Shown: positions 17,774 to 27,012, counted from the first letter of the stretch. The stretch: DNA of 64,000 nt from Alkaliphilus oremlandii OhILAs (GCF_000018325.1 NC_009922.1:2232001-2296000); one strand, 5' to 3'. Program-made: numbers and translations. The notes: generated from the sequence alone by a model not told the origin.

Positions 17774-17844
17774 TAACCAATTAACACCTACCTACATATT
17801 CTATAATTAAAAGTTCTAATATAGAATATCGAGGAGGTTGTCTT

Positions 17845-18192
17845 GTGGAAATATTTGAAAATATTATACCTTGCTGCAATCATGAAGAACCAATAATGCC
17901 TTATCCATGTATGCCGAATATGCCTTGCCATGATCCGCTGCCAATGCCGTGTCCACCAATGCCTAGTATGCCTTGCTACGACCACATGCCGATGCCGTAT
18001 CCACCGATGCATCCGAATCCAATGCCAGCCCATCCATGCCCAATGCCACCGATGACGGACCACTGTGATGATGGAATGATGCAGCATATGGAAAGAATGT
18101 ACTGTATGCATATGTATATGGCTGCTATGAATGAAGCTGAAGCTTACCGAAATAAGATGATGCTTTGTTCTTGCAGACAACAGGGTAAATAA
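17845..18192 (+). CDS. Met/Pro/Cys/His-rich small protein, unknown
   Basis: The frame of 115 residues starts at GTG 17845, eight bases after GAGGAGG, and has its own terminator, so it is very probably translated. The composition is extreme: about 23 Met and 11 Cys, many Pro and His. The middle (about residues 16-70) is built of Met-Pro and Cys-Pro-Met steps such as MPCPPMP. The C-terminal 40 residues are a normal helix-like segment. It has no signal peptide and no family I recognise. Such composition occurs in spore-coat-like and soft-metal-binding proteins; both are guesses. Confidence 0.75.
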   Translation: MEIFENIIPCCNHEEPIMPYPCMPNMPCHDPLPMPCPPMPSMPCYDHMPMPYPPMHPNPMPAHPCPMPPMTDHCDDGMMQHMERMYCMHMYMAAMNEAEAYRNKMMLCSCRQQGK

Positions 18193-18198
18193 TAATAC

Positions 18199-18246
18199 AG
18201 AGCGACAATCCTTCAATAAATCAAAGGATGGCCGCTCTTTTTTTAT
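18199..18246 (+). terminator. intrinsic terminator of Met/Cys-rich protein gene
   Basis: AGAGCG and ATCCTT pair with AAGGAT and CGCTCT in an interrupted stem, followed by a long T-run. Confidence 0.8.
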
Positions 18247-18262
18247 AAGGATTCAATCTTTT

Positions 18263-18607
18263 TTACAATTCAATTCCTTGTACAAAAATATTTACTGTAT
18301 TTACTTCAATATCCGTCATGGCTTCAATGGATTTTTTCACTCGTTCCTGTACCTCTTGAATTACTTCAGGGATCACCGTGCCATACCGTACTACAACGGA
18401 TAAATTAATAATGACTTTACTCTCTTCATTTTTAATCTTTACACCTTTTTTCGTGGTTGTATTTTTATCGAAAAATTCCATAATTCCTACAGGGAGTCCA
18501 CTATTTAACGAAATAACGCCTTCCACTTCTTCTACTGCTTTTTTAGCAATGAGCATAATCACATCATTGGAAATTCTTATCTTTCCGTCTTCTGAAATCA
18601 CTTCCAT
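18263..18607 (-). CDS. Asp23/Gls24 family envelope stress protein
   Basis: The 114-residue protein fits the Asp23/Gls24 family (ISNDVIMLIAKKAVEEVEGV at the start, VRYGTVIPEVIQEVQERVK, then VNIFVQGIEL). Family members are soluble or membrane-tethered envelope-associated proteins of poorly defined role. It lies 33 bases downstream of mobA and probably shares its transcript. Confidence 0.85.
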   Translation of the reverse strand: MEVISEDGKIRISNDVIMLIAKKAVEEVEGVISLNSGLPVGIMEFFDKNTTTKKGVKIKNEESKVIINLSVVVRYGTVIPEVIQEVQERVKKSIEAMTDIEVNTVNIFVQGIEL

Positions 18608-18640
18608 CTTTACACCTCCATAGACCTTCTACTGATTATT

Positions 18641-19249
18641 TTAAATTGATTCAAAAATATGCTTTGTTTTTAAATAGACATCGTAGGTGTTTATATTTTT
18701 AAAACAAGCAAGAGAAGAATCAAATATCCGAATCTCGTCATAAGTCACTTTTTTTGATGGTACATTTTCAAAAATAGCAGAAATCCTATAATTTTTTGTC
18801 TGTATCAGCTTGTCCATAGCCCCTAAACAATCGTTGCTATAAATCGCGTATAAGGGTTCATAGAATCCATTGATATAAGGCACTATAATCGCTTCATCTT
18901 TTAAGGAGTCCATCATATATTGTATGAATTCTATATGGACAAAGGGCATATCGCAGCCTATAGCAAAAGTATAGGCTGTTTCACTCTGTTTTAATCCTGA
19001 ATACAGGCCGATTAAAGAATTTTTTTCCCCTACGTCCACACAATCCTTTACAAATTTTACGTTTTTAAGCATATTATATTCCTCTGGATGATTGGTGATT
19101 ACAAGGATGTGTTCGAACAGAACCTTTAAGGAGTCGATGATTGTTTCAATCATCGTTTTATTTCCTAATTTAAGTAAAGCTTTATTCTGCCCCATTCTTG
19201 TACTACCGCCTCCAGCAAGTACGATTGCAGTTACCTCGCTATCAACCAT
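18641..19249 (-). CDS. mobA: molybdenum cofactor guanylyltransferase
   Basis: The 202-residue nucleotidyltransferase has the family signature AGGGSTRMGQNKALL at residues 12-26 and the metal-binding GCDMPFV. MobA adds GMP to the pterin cofactor. AOR-type enzymes usually carry the bis-pterin without a nucleotide, so the target may be another Mo/W enzyme elsewhere in the genome, although the pterin-enzyme region at 40-50 kb is an obvious context. It is followed by the Asp23 gene. Confidence 0.9.
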   Translation of the reverse strand: MVDSEVTAIVLAGGGSTRMGQNKALLKLGNKTMIETIIDSLKVLFEHILVITNHPEEYNMLKNVKFVKDCVDVGEKNSLIGLYSGLKQSETAYTFAIGCDMPFVHIEFIQYMMDSLKDEAIIVPYINGFYEPLYAIYSNDCLGAMDKLIQTKNYRISAIFENVPSKKVTYDEIRIFDSSLACFKNINTYDVYLKTKHIFESI

Positions 19250-19288
19250 CCGTTCACAGCTCCTCTAAGAGTTTCCTCTCTTGACGAT

Positions 19289-20161
19289 TTAACTGTCTTC
19301 TTCCAACTCTTTAATTTTTATATCGACCAACAGTGAAATTCCTTCTTCCGTCTGTTTCACTTTCTTCTCTTTTAGCAATCTGCCTAAGGCCCTTTTAAAA
19401 GCATTTTTACTGATGGATAAATATTTCTTGATCTCATCTGGATCACTTTTATCATTGAGTGGTAAAAATCCTCTTCGAATAGCTAAAATTTGGAGAATAC
19501 GATCTGCGTCATCGGTCATTTGCTTGTGAGCAACCTGACGTGTGGATAGATCCACCCTGCCATCTTCACGAATCTTAATGACTCTAAAGCTGGATTTATC
19601 CCCAATTCTTAAATGGTCAAATAGCTCCGTGTTATGGACGAAACCGTAATATTTGTTTTCAATGGCAATGAACGCTCCTAGTTTCGGATTATATCCATAA
19701 ACCATCCCCTCCACCATCTCTCCTGGCTTATAGGATGGATTGGTTTGTAAATCGTCGTCGATTTTCATAGTTGCACACAATCGTTGGCTTTTATCCAAAT
19801 ATATTTTTATCAGATAGTATTTGCCCTTCTCTGGCTTACAGGTTTGTTCTCTCAGGGGCATCAGCAAGTCCTTTTCTAAACCCCAATCTAAAAACGCACC
19901 GATGGATGTTACATCTACCACCTTCAGACATACCAGCTCTCCTACTTGTCCATATGGTTTCTTTAAAGTAGCCGCCATACGGTCATCGGAGTCTTTATAG
20001 ATAAAAACATCGATGGATTCTCCTACAGACTTATCTTGTGGCAAATCTTTTATCGAAAGCTCGATTCCCTTCCCTTTTCCATCTGCCTCTTTTAAGGTAG
20101 CTCTTCTCCCATCCATATCAACGATGATTAAATTATTAAACTTTCCTACATCTAGACTCAA
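19289..20161 (-). CDS. cvfB: CvfB-type S1 RNA-binding protein
   Basis: The protein of about 290 residues has tandem S1-like domains (VKVVDVTSIGAFLDWGLEKDLLMP; VYGYNPKLGAFIAI) and a C-terminal winged helix (about 225-290), as in CvfB/YitL, which binds RNA and influences gene expression. A GTG at 20170 is possible, but GAGGTG positioned six bases before the TTG at 20161 favours the latter. It is cytosolic. Confidence 0.88.
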   Translation of the reverse strand: MSLDVGKFNNLIIVDMDGRRATLKEADGKGKGIELSIKDLPQDKSVGESIDVFIYKDSDDRMAATLKKPYGQVGELVCLKVVDVTSIGAFLDWGLEKDLLMPLREQTCKPEKGKYYLIKIYLDKSQRLCATMKIDDDLQTNPSYKPGEMVEGMVYGYNPKLGAFIAIENKYYGFVHNTELFDHLRIGDKSSFRVIKIREDGRVDLSTRQVAHKQMTDDADRILQILAIRRGFLPLNDKSDPDEIKKYLSISKNAFKRALGRLLKEKKVKQTEEGISLLVDIKIKELEEDS

Positions 20162-20209
20162 ATACTTCACCTCATCTTCTTTAGTTTGTGATTTGTAACT
20201 TTATTGTAC

Positions 20210-20530
20210 CTAATTTTGTGTTTCTTTGCATTTCCCGCATTTCCCAGCACAAGATTTTCCATCTGCTTCTGGTTTGATAATTTCATCAAAGTTTGCCGAT
20301 AGGTTAATATCCTGCACCAAAAAAATTCGGTCCTTGATCCTATTATAAAAAACAGCTTCACAATCTCTGTTGTTACATACAAAATATGCTTCTTTCGTTA
20401 CTTCGGAAAGCAATTCTTCTTTCACAACAATCTCTACAGCTAAATAATGAATATTATTCCCTAGTTTATTGCAAAGTGGGCAGTTTTCCGCACTTCTTCC
20501 TATGTTTTTTTTTCCTGAACAACATTCCAT
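20210..20530 (-). CDS. CopZ N-terminal-like zinc/iron-sulfur domain protein
   Basis: The 106-residue protein matches the N-terminal domain of Archaeoglobus-type CopZ: CPLC near residue 17, then YFVCNNRDCEAVFYN around residue 50, a set of Cys used for zinc and [2Fe-2S] binding. The C-terminal heavy-metal-associated (CxxC copper) domain of full CopZ is absent. A short tail CAGKCGKCKE replaces it. The role is unknown: metal or redox sensing is possible. It is encoded with the DUF1893 gene upstream (25-base gap). Confidence 0.7.
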   Translation of the reverse strand: MECCSGKKNIGRSAENCPLCNKLGNNIHYLAVEIVVKEELLSEVTKEAYFVCNNRDCEAVFYNRIKDRIFLVQDINLSANFDEIIKPEADGKSCAGKCGKCKETQN

Positions 20531-20555
20531 TGCTTCACTTCCTCACTAATTGCTC

Positions 20556-20978
20556 TTAAAGCCGATCTTTAAAAAAATCTTTAAAAAGAGCAAAGGCTTC
20601 CGCTGGCTCTTCAATATCCTCCACCATTTTTTCCATCATGCACTTATCTGTTCCATCTTCATTCATTATGTACGGAACAATATGATTATAATTCACGACT
20701 ATATTATTTTTTTCTAGTATGTTTTTAGCACAATCACTGATAACATGAGCATATAAATACTCCACCTGTCCAAATACAACCAGTAGCGCAGCTGCCTTTC
20801 CAATAATTTTATCTGCTAGCACCCTATCTTTTAAAGAATTCTGATCTTCCATCAGCATTTTGATGATGGGACGAATCCCTCTATCCTTTGAAGTCATAAG
20901 GACTTCGCCGTCTTTTACTAAAACACAGGAAAATTGACCTTCCATCAGTTTGTTAGCAGCCAATATTTTATCTGACAC
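20556..20978 (-). CDS. DUF1893 family protein
   Basis: The 140-residue cytosolic protein resembles DUF1893 (VLVKDGEVLMTSKDRGIRPI; DKIIGKAAALL), a family with a deaminase-like fold and no established function. Cys residues in SDCAKN and DKCMM are the only obvious reactive groups. Confidence 0.7.
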   Translation of the reverse strand: MSDKILAANKLMEGQFSCVLVKDGEVLMTSKDRGIRPIIKMLMEDQNSLKDRVLADKIIGKAAALLVVFGQVEYLYAHVISDCAKNILEKNNIVVNYNHIVPYIMNEDGTDKCMMEKMVEDIEEPAEAFALFKDFFKDRL

Positions 20979-21145
20979 CTTAACTCCCCCTCAAAAATTC
21001 GTAGTTTGGGACAATAATATTATTTGATTAGCTATCCCTAGTATAACAATATTTCAGCAAAAAAGCTTGTATTTATTTTTATTATCTACATAAACATGTT
21101 TTTCAAACACAATTGGGTCTCTATATTTAATAGCCATAGAAAACC

Positions 21146-21892
21146 CTATATAATCCTTAATATGTTTACCACAGCCAATATAGAAGCGATCCATATGACT
21201 TTTTCTATTTTCCCTCCTGTTTTAATGGTATATGGAAATTTAATGCGTTTATTGCTCAATGGAATCCACAGGCCGATGCCAGATTTCGTCGCCATATCTC
21301 CTAAGAGATGACTGGCCATGCTACTTGCAAAGACAATACTATAATCTGTGCTTCCATAAAACAAACTTATTTCTCTAACGGCATAGGTAGCCCCTATCAA
21401 AAACAGAAGGGAATGGGAAAGTCCTCTGTGTTTGCTCAATAAAAGTAGAAGCAAAGCGATCCCTATCCATCCTATGGCATAATGTTTGTAATAATAGGAA
21501 ATTAATAAGATAAGGATTCCACTGATGGACTGTACAAAATTTCTAATTGCAAAATATCCTTTTCTTGCAAATTTATCTGCAAATATAAAGCCTAGAAAGA
21601 TTAAAGTGAGTATGCCATAAATGAAAATCGTATTTTTTAAGAAGATAATGGATATCATCAATGCTAGAATTAAAATCCCAATCCATACCTTCTTAATCTG
21701 TTTCGCTTTTACAATACCAAATTTACCGCCAAAGGAGGATGTGCCCATATCCAAATCTGGCAGTAAGGCTCCGATTACAGAAACAAGGAGCGCTATTGTA
21801 TTAAATTCGCTCATACTTAAGAAAGTCCCGAACAGCCATATTACGACCAAAGATGTCATGATTCCTAAACCTACGTGGGTCCTTCCAAGCAT
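21146..21892 (-). CDS. YdjM-type membrane-bound metal-dependent hydrolase
   Basis: About 248 residues from the ATG at 21892, which follows AAAGGG. The upstream in-frame ATG at 21985 lacks a ribosome site. The family motifs are GRTHVGLG, DLDMGTSS, KHRGLSHS (metal-binding His) and SHLLGDMATKSG. Six or more membrane segments are present. The family is known as LexA-regulated membrane hydrolases (YdjM), with unknown substrate. Confidence 0.82.
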   Translation of the reverse strand: MLGRTHVGLGIMTSLVVIWLFGTFLSMSEFNTIALLVSVIGALLPDLDMGTSSFGGKFGIVKAKQIKKVWIGILILALMISIIFLKNTIFIYGILTLIFLGFIFADKFARKGYFAIRNFVQSISGILILLISYYYKHYAIGWIGIALLLLLLSKHRGLSHSLLFLIGATYAVREISLFYGSTDYSIVFASSMASHLLGDMATKSGIGLWIPLSNKRIKFPYTIKTGGKIEKVIWIASILAVVNILRII

Positions 21893-22029
21893 TCTATCAT
21901 CCCTTTCCATCCGATTTACTACTATTATACTCCGAACATACGTTTCAATGCAAGGTTTTATAACTTCTTTACAACTACAGTCCATTGCTGATATGATATA
22001 TTTATCTTAAATTTAAAAGGAGTGATGAA

Positions 22030-22857
22030 ATGTCTAAAATTAAAATCGTTACAGATAGTACCGCATACTTAACAAAAGAATTCATACAACAATATAATAT
22101 AGATGTAGTGCCGCTTTCTGTTACCTTTGAAGGAGCGGTTTCAGATGAGGGTTTCCCTGGTGAATTTGATAGCTTCTTCGATCGACTATCAAAGTCGAAG
22201 GATTTCCCTACAACCTCACAGCCATCTATAGGAAAATTTGTGGATGTATTTAAACAAGCCTTGAATGATGGGTATGAAGTTATTGCTATTGTGATTTCCT
22301 CTAAGCTGAGCGGTACATTCAATAGTGCCAGTGTAGCTGCTGGAATGATTAACACCAACAATATTTCAGTGATCGACTCCCTTACCTCTGTTTCTAATTT
22401 AAAAGCATTGATTGAAAAAGCTTTATTCTTATCTGAAAAAGGGCTTTCAAGAGCTGAAATTGTTCAACAAATCGAAGAACAAAAAAAACGTGGCGGTATC
22501 CGTCTAACAGTAGCCACATTGGATTACCTAAAAAAAGGCGGAAGACTTTCATCCACCGAGGCTTTTCTAGGTTCCTTGCTCAATATTAAACCGATTATCG
22601 GATTAATCGATGGGAAGCTGGAACCTGTAGATAAAGTACGAGGAAAGAAAAAAGCCATTGAAAAAATGATTGAAGAAATTCCGTCCAATGCAAAGTCGAT
22701 TTACATATCCCATGTCGGCGCTTATAATGAGGCTGTTGAATATGAAACCATCATAAAACAAAGGTATCCAGATGCCATTACAGGCATCTATGAGTTGGGT
22801 CCTGTTATCGGATGTCATCTCGGTGCAGAGGCTATTGGCATCTGCTATATGTATTAA
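22030..22857 (+). CDS. DegV family fatty-acid-binding protein
   Basis: The 275-residue protein has the DegV features: IVTDSTAYL at the N-terminus, TSQPSIGKF, SSKLSGTFNSA and RLTVATLDYLKKGGRLS. DegV proteins bind a fatty acid and deliver it to fatty-acid kinase (FakB role). The start follows AAAAGGAGTG. Confidence 0.93.
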   Translation: MSKIKIVTDSTAYLTKEFIQQYNIDVVPLSVTFEGAVSDEGFPGEFDSFFDRLSKSKDFPTTSQPSIGKFVDVFKQALNDGYEVIAIVISSKLSGTFNSASVAAGMINTNNISVIDSLTSVSNLKALIEKALFLSEKGLSRAEIVQQIEEQKKRGGIRLTVATLDYLKKGGRLSSTEAFLGSLLNIKPIIGLIDGKLEPVDKVRGKKKAIEKMIEEIPSNAKSIYISHVGAYNEAVEYETIIKQRYPDAITGIYELGPVIGCHLGAEAIGICYMY

Positions 22858-22891
22858 CATTTTATATCTTCTACTAGTCAGGAGTGTTTCA

Positions 22892-23257
22892 ATGAAAGTT
22901 TTTCTAAGTAACTTAAAAAAAATACTTACTTACGCGTTAAGTAGTATGGCTGTTGTTTCTGTACTAGCACTTATATTCTCTCTGATAAAAAAGGGGGATG
23001 TGATCAAGACTCTCTTAAATGCAAACTTCATTGTTGCATCCATTATTATAGTCGTAGGGATCCTAGGCTTTATGTTTCCTATTTCCTTTAAAAGCCTAAA
23101 GAAAAATCCTTTGAGGGATCATTCAAACATCGTTGAAATTTTAAGAGAAGAAAAAGAAGTCAAACTTCAAGATTCCGTTTTTAATATTTCTTGGGGAATA
23201 CTGCATATTATTTTAGCCGGAATATTAGAAATCATCATTCGAAGTGTTCTTTCATAA
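22892..23257 (+). CDS. small membrane protein, possibly DUF3899
   Basis: 121 residues from the ATG at 22892 after CAGGAGTG. Three hydrophobic segments (about residues 12-30, 43-63 and 100-120) with a basic loop after the second. The DUF3899 match is by general pattern only. It is probably co-transcribed with degV, whose stop lies 35 bases upstream. Confidence 0.7.
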   Translation: MKVFLSNLKKILTYALSSMAVVSVLALIFSLIKKGDVIKTLLNANFIVASIIIVVGILGFMFPISFKSLKKNPLRDHSNIVEILREEKEVKLQDSVFNISWGILHIILAGILEIIIRSVLS

Positions 23258-23315
23258 AGAGCTGTTCTACAAAGTCACCGCGAGCACACAATTATAGAAG
23301 CTGTTTTCCATAAAT

Positions 23316-23366
23316 AAAAGATATTTAGAAAGGTTCGTTGAAGCCTGTCTCTAAATATCTTTTTTG
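23316..23366. terminator. shared terminator between degV-side transcript and trmB
   Basis: AAAGATATTTAGA pairs exactly with TCTAAATATCTTT across a 20-base loop. A/T runs on both sides let it serve the convergent genes. Confidence 0.75.
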
Positions 23367-23368
23367 TT

Positions 23369-24004
23369 TTACTCAATTCTTGCAATACACTTATAAATGG
23401 GCTTCCCCTCCGCAATGAATTTTTCTTCGTATTCAGTTTTGGCTATTTCTTTGTCAGTGCTCCCATGTAAATCTTCTATCACTTCAACCAAAGTAAAATT
23501 CTTTTGAGTGAATTGTTCTAAAGAAAATTCAAACAACGCTTTACTATCGGTCTTTAAATGGATTTCACCATGGTCCTTTAAAAGCTTTTGATAGATATCC
23601 AAAAATCCATGATGGGTTAATCTTCTTTTGTCATGCCTTGCTTTCGGCCAAGGATCGCTAAAGTTCAAATAAATCCTTTCAATCTCTCCTTCTCCTAAAA
23701 TCTCTTCCAACTTTACAGCATTCCAATTGATCAATGAAATATTGCAGATTTCTTCTGCTTCTATACTTCTCACAGATTTTAGAACCAATTCCTCTACCTT
23801 CTCAAGACCAATATAGTTGATATTGGGATTCAATTTGGCTAAGGTTCTGATAAACTGTCCCTTTCCCATGCCAATTTCTATATGAATCGGATTCTGATTT
23901 TCAAAATAAGTATGCCATTGCTCCTTGAATAATTGAGGTGCTGCCACATATTCTTTATATTCTTTTAACAATTCCTTTGCATTTGAAATATTCCTTACTC
24001 TCAT
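23369..24004 (-). CDS. trmB: tRNA (guanine-N7-)-methyltransferase
   Basis: The 211-residue SAM-dependent enzyme makes m7G46 in tRNA. Motifs are HIEIGMGKGQFI (SAM binding), LNFSDPWPKARHDKRRL (catalytic core) and the C-terminal KFIAEGKPIYK. Length is typical. Confidence 0.95.
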   Translation of the reverse strand: MRVRNISNAKELLKEYKEYVAAPQLFKEQWHTYFENQNPIHIEIGMGKGQFIRTLAKLNPNINYIGLEKVEELVLKSVRSIEAEEICNISLINWNAVKLEEILGEGEIERIYLNFSDPWPKARHDKRRLTHHGFLDIYQKLLKDHGEIHLKTDSKALFEFSLEQFTQKNFTLVEVIEDLHGSTDKEIAKTEYEEKFIAEGKPIYKCIARIE

Positions 24005-24063
24005 ACCTTCACCTCATACAATTTAAAAACAATAAGGGATCGCCTTATTGTCTTCTATATTTC

Positions 24064-24762
24064 TTATTCTACCGCTTTTAAAAACTGCATTGGCTTCTCT
24101 TTCGTCGAAGCAGGGATTTTTATATTATTAGAAAATTTTATACTAGATTTAATCCCATTGGATTCCATCAGCTCAAATATAATTGTCCCGTGGTCTACGT
24201 ATCTTTTAAATCGATCTACGTTTCCAATAGCCTGTATTACATAGGGTGGCGCAATGGGTTTACCGTGAACATTAATATGATTCCCAGCCAAAGCAATTTC
24301 ACTTCTGCTCACTAGACGATTCCCATTGATAGAAATTACCTCTGCACCAAAAACCTTCAGCTCATTCACAAGATTAACTAGATACTTTCTACCTTCTATA
24401 ATCTCAGCGATATTCTTATTTTCCTCTAAATTGCTATCGAGAACGATATTGATCCCCGGTCCAGAAACATTGGTATACCCTGCGATCATCTTATACTCAT
24501 CCACATTTCCCTTGAGTTTTTGTAGGGGAACGCTCTCCACAACTCTTTCCTTTTCCATGGTATCGATTTGTTTTTTTAGGTCCTCAATTCGAACCTTCAT
24601 ATTTTCCGTGGTTTTTTTTAGATCGGTTAATTCTTGCGTTTCTATTTCATTTGTATATGGAGAAGTAAATTCCTTAACAATTTCAAAATGAAACTGCATC
24701 CCTATGGCGATTCCAAATACAATAAATATCATAAAAATGATGACCCTATTTCCCATCTTCAA
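24064..24762 (-). CDS. DUF881 family membrane protein
   Basis: About 233 residues with one N-terminal membrane segment, a coiled coil (about 35-75, TDLKKTTENMKVRIEDLKKQ) and the DUF881 core (GPGINIVLDSN; SINGNRLVSRSEI; GKPIAPPYVIQAIG). The family is often near cell-division genes, but function is not established. The TTG at 24762 has GGGAAG seven bases upstream; the ATG at 24756 is the alternative. Confidence 0.82.
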   Translation of the reverse strand: MKMGNRVIIFMIFIVFGIAIGMQFHFEIVKEFTSPYTNEIETQELTDLKKTTENMKVRIEDLKKQIDTMEKERVVESVPLQKLKGNVDEYKMIAGYTNVSGPGINIVLDSNLEENKNIAEIIEGRKYLVNLVNELKVFGAEVISINGNRLVSRSEIALAGNHINVHGKPIAPPYVIQAIGNVDRFKRYVDHGTIIFELMESNGIKSSIKFSNNIKIPASTKEKPMQFLKAVE

Positions 24763-25034
24763 TTGATCACTTCCCACCCTGCAATAAATTGTAAACACCT
24801 AATTAAAATCATACCTTTTTTATCAATTTCAGTCAATACGACACTTCATTCTGTCCATTAGAAATTAGTATACCTGATATTATCTGTACCCACAATTTAT
24901 CACTTTATTCTAAATATTTTGTTTTTACATAATGTTATAGGGTATAATTAAACAATAACTTGTTTGTGGGAGTAGACATATTTTGCAAACAAATTTGTAT
25001 ACTTAACTAACTATACTTTATAAGGGGGAGCTTT

Positions 25035-25640
25035 ATGATATCAATCAACTTTATTGTACCAAAAGAAAGTCTTACATTGATTGAACCTGATTTGGATTTA
25101 AAATCTACTTTAAAAATTATTGAAGAAGGAAATTTTTTATCCTTGCCAGTTGTGAAGGAAAATAAACTTATTGGCGTTATTTCCAAGGTGAAGCTATTGA
25201 AAGCAATGATGGAGAAACAAAATGATACCATCACTGTAAATGACCTTCTAAAAACTGATATTCCAAGTCTTACACCCTACGATGACGTTGAAGATGCGGC
25301 TTTGCTGCTTGCCGAAACCAACACCCCATTCGTAGCCATTAACAGTCTGGAGGGAAATTTTTTAGGCATCATCACTCATAAAGCAATCTTTAAGCATTAT
25401 ACCCATCTTTACGGTATTAATAAAGGTCATAAACTTGTAGTGACTACCTATGATCTTAAAGGCAGATTAGCGACTTTAACCGATATCATTTCTAAATCTG
25501 GAGCAAATATTATCAGTTTATTAATAGACGATCCCAATGTATCCACCAATGTGGTTAAAATTATTCTACGTCTTGAAACCGATGATATCGATAAGTTGAA
25601 AGCAGAAATTGAAAAGTCAGGCTTCTCTATTCGACAATAA
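25035..25640 (+). CDS. CBS-pair and ACT domain regulatory protein
   Basis: The 201-residue cytosolic protein has two CBS repeats (about 1-60 and 70-125, each with LPV/TPFV and LIGVIS/LGIITH) followed by an ACT domain (about 133-200, LVVTTYDLKGRLATLTDIISKSG). This arrangement, as in AcuB-like proteins, binds adenosine nucleotides and probably an amino acid. It has no catalytic domain. AAGGGGGAG precedes the start. Confidence 0.85.
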   Translation: MISINFIVPKESLTLIEPDLDLKSTLKIIEEGNFLSLPVVKENKLIGVISKVKLLKAMMEKQNDTITVNDLLKTDIPSLTPYDDVEDAALLLAETNTPFVAINSLEGNFLGIITHKAIFKHYTHLYGINKGHKLVVTTYDLKGRLATLTDIISKSGANIISLLIDDPNVSTNVVKIILRLETDDIDKLKAEIEKSGFSIRQ

Positions 25641-25668
25641 AGTAAGCGCTTTGTCAAAACATCATATA

Positions 25669-25695
25669 AGGCTGGAAATTTTAAAGTTCCAGCCT
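25669..25695. terminator. intrinsic terminator, CBS-ACT gene
   Basis: AGGCTGGAA pairs with TTCCAGCCT around a nine-base loop, then TGTTTATTGTTT. It may also act for trpS from the other side. Confidence 0.75.
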
Positions 25696-25734
25696 GTTTA
25701 TTGTTTCTAAATATTTGAAATTTAAAACCAAGCT

Positions 25735-26730
25735 TTATTTTTGCAACAAACCGATGCGATCCCGAACGACTTTCATTGTTTCTTCAGCCAACTCATATGC
25801 TTTCTTAGCCCCATTTTTATAGATGGTTTCAACATAGTCTAAATTATTTATATATTCGTCGTATCTTCTCTTAAAAGGCTTCAAGAATTCAATCACGACC
25901 TCTGCCGTATCCACTTTAAATGCACCGTAGCCTTTTCCTTCATATCTTTCAACGATTTCCTCGATCGATAATCCAGTTAAACTTGAATAGATGGTGATTA
26001 GATTTTTTACACCGGGCTGCTCCTCGTTATAGGCAACATGATTTGCACTATCGGTAACAGCTCTCTTCATTTTCTTTAATATGGTGTCCTCTGAATCCAT
26101 TAAATAAATGGTACCATTCACATTATCATCGGATTTTGACATTTTCTTTGAAGGCTCTTGAAGACTCATGATTCTGGCACCGATTTTCGGTGTATGGATT
26201 TCTGGGATTGGGAATACTTCACCGTATAAATTGTTAAATCGCATAGCGATATCCCTCGTTATTTCCAAATGCTGCTTTTGATCATCCCCTACTGGAACTA
26301 AATTACTTCTGTACAACAGGATATCTGCCGCCATCAACACAGGATACGTAAACAGCCCTGCATTGATATTATCCTTATGCTTCTCCGATTTATCCTTAAA
26401 CTGTGTCATTCTACCTAATTCTCCTACATAGGTATTACAGCCTAAAATCCAATTTAGTTCTGCATGCTGAGGAACATGGGATTGAAAGTAAATGATATTT
26501 TTCTCAGGATTCAATCCACAGGCCAAATATTGTACTAAAAAAGAGATACAAGTTTCCTTAAAGGCCTTTGGATCTTGTCGAACAGTTAAGGAGTGAGAGT
26601 CTACAATAGAGTATATGCAATGATGCTCTTCCTCAAGTTCCTTCCAATTTTTTACTGCACCAATATAGTTCCCCATGGTTAAACTTCCTGTTGGTTGAGC
26701 ACCACTAAATACAATCTTCTTATTACTCAT
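25735..26730 (-). CDS. trpS: tryptophanyl-tRNA synthetase
   Basis: The 331-residue class I synthetase has FSGAQPTGSLTMGNYIGA (HIGH-like region), VGDDQKQH and the KMSKS loop. Length is typical. AGGAGG precedes the start. It is controlled by the T-box leader upstream. Confidence 0.96.
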   Translation of the reverse strand: MSNKKIVFSGAQPTGSLTMGNYIGAVKNWKELEEEHHCIYSIVDSHSLTVRQDPKAFKETCISFLVQYLACGLNPEKNIIYFQSHVPQHAELNWILGCNTYVGELGRMTQFKDKSEKHKDNINAGLFTYPVLMAADILLYRSNLVPVGDDQKQHLEITRDIAMRFNNLYGEVFPIPEIHTPKIGARIMSLQEPSKKMSKSDDNVNGTIYLMDSEDTILKKMKRAVTDSANHVAYNEEQPGVKNLITIYSSLTGLSIEEIVERYEGKGYGAFKVDTAEVVIEFLKPFKRRYDEYINNLDYVETIYKNGAKKAYELAEETMKVVRDRIGLLQK

Positions 26731-26764
26731 TCTACATACCTCCTATTTTTTATAGATAACTAAT

Positions 26765-27012
26765 AAAAACTCCTCATCTCTAATAAACTTTAGAGACGAA
26801 GAGTTATTCTCCGCGGTACCACTCTAGTTAATGCAAAGCATTCTACTTACTGTTGATCCTTCAACATTCCCTATAACGGAGGAACACCGTCTTAGCCTAC
26901 TACAATTTCAGCCAGCACTCATAAGCCCATTCACTGTGTACTAAGCACCGAACTTCCACCATCTCCGGCTCGCTAAAGGATCGTATTACAGCTACTCTTC
27001 TTAATCATTGCT
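26765..27012 (-). promoter_or_regulatory. tryptophan T-box riboswitch leader of trpS
   Basis: On the minus strand the leader carries the Stem I motifs (GAGCCGGAGATGGTGGAAG), a specifier loop where GAA is followed by the Trp codon TGG (26929-26927), the conserved T-box AGTGGTACCGCGG (complement of 26810-26823) and a terminator stem (26769-26783 with 26790-26804) ending in TTTTTATT. Uncharged tRNA-Trp should favour read-through into trpS. Confidence 0.95.

Noticed and set aside
17788..18216. His/Arg/Trp-rich frame on the minus strand opposite the Met-rich gene
   Set aside because: It is the antisense shadow of the repetitive Met-Pro codons. It has no ribosome site, while the plus frame has a strong one.
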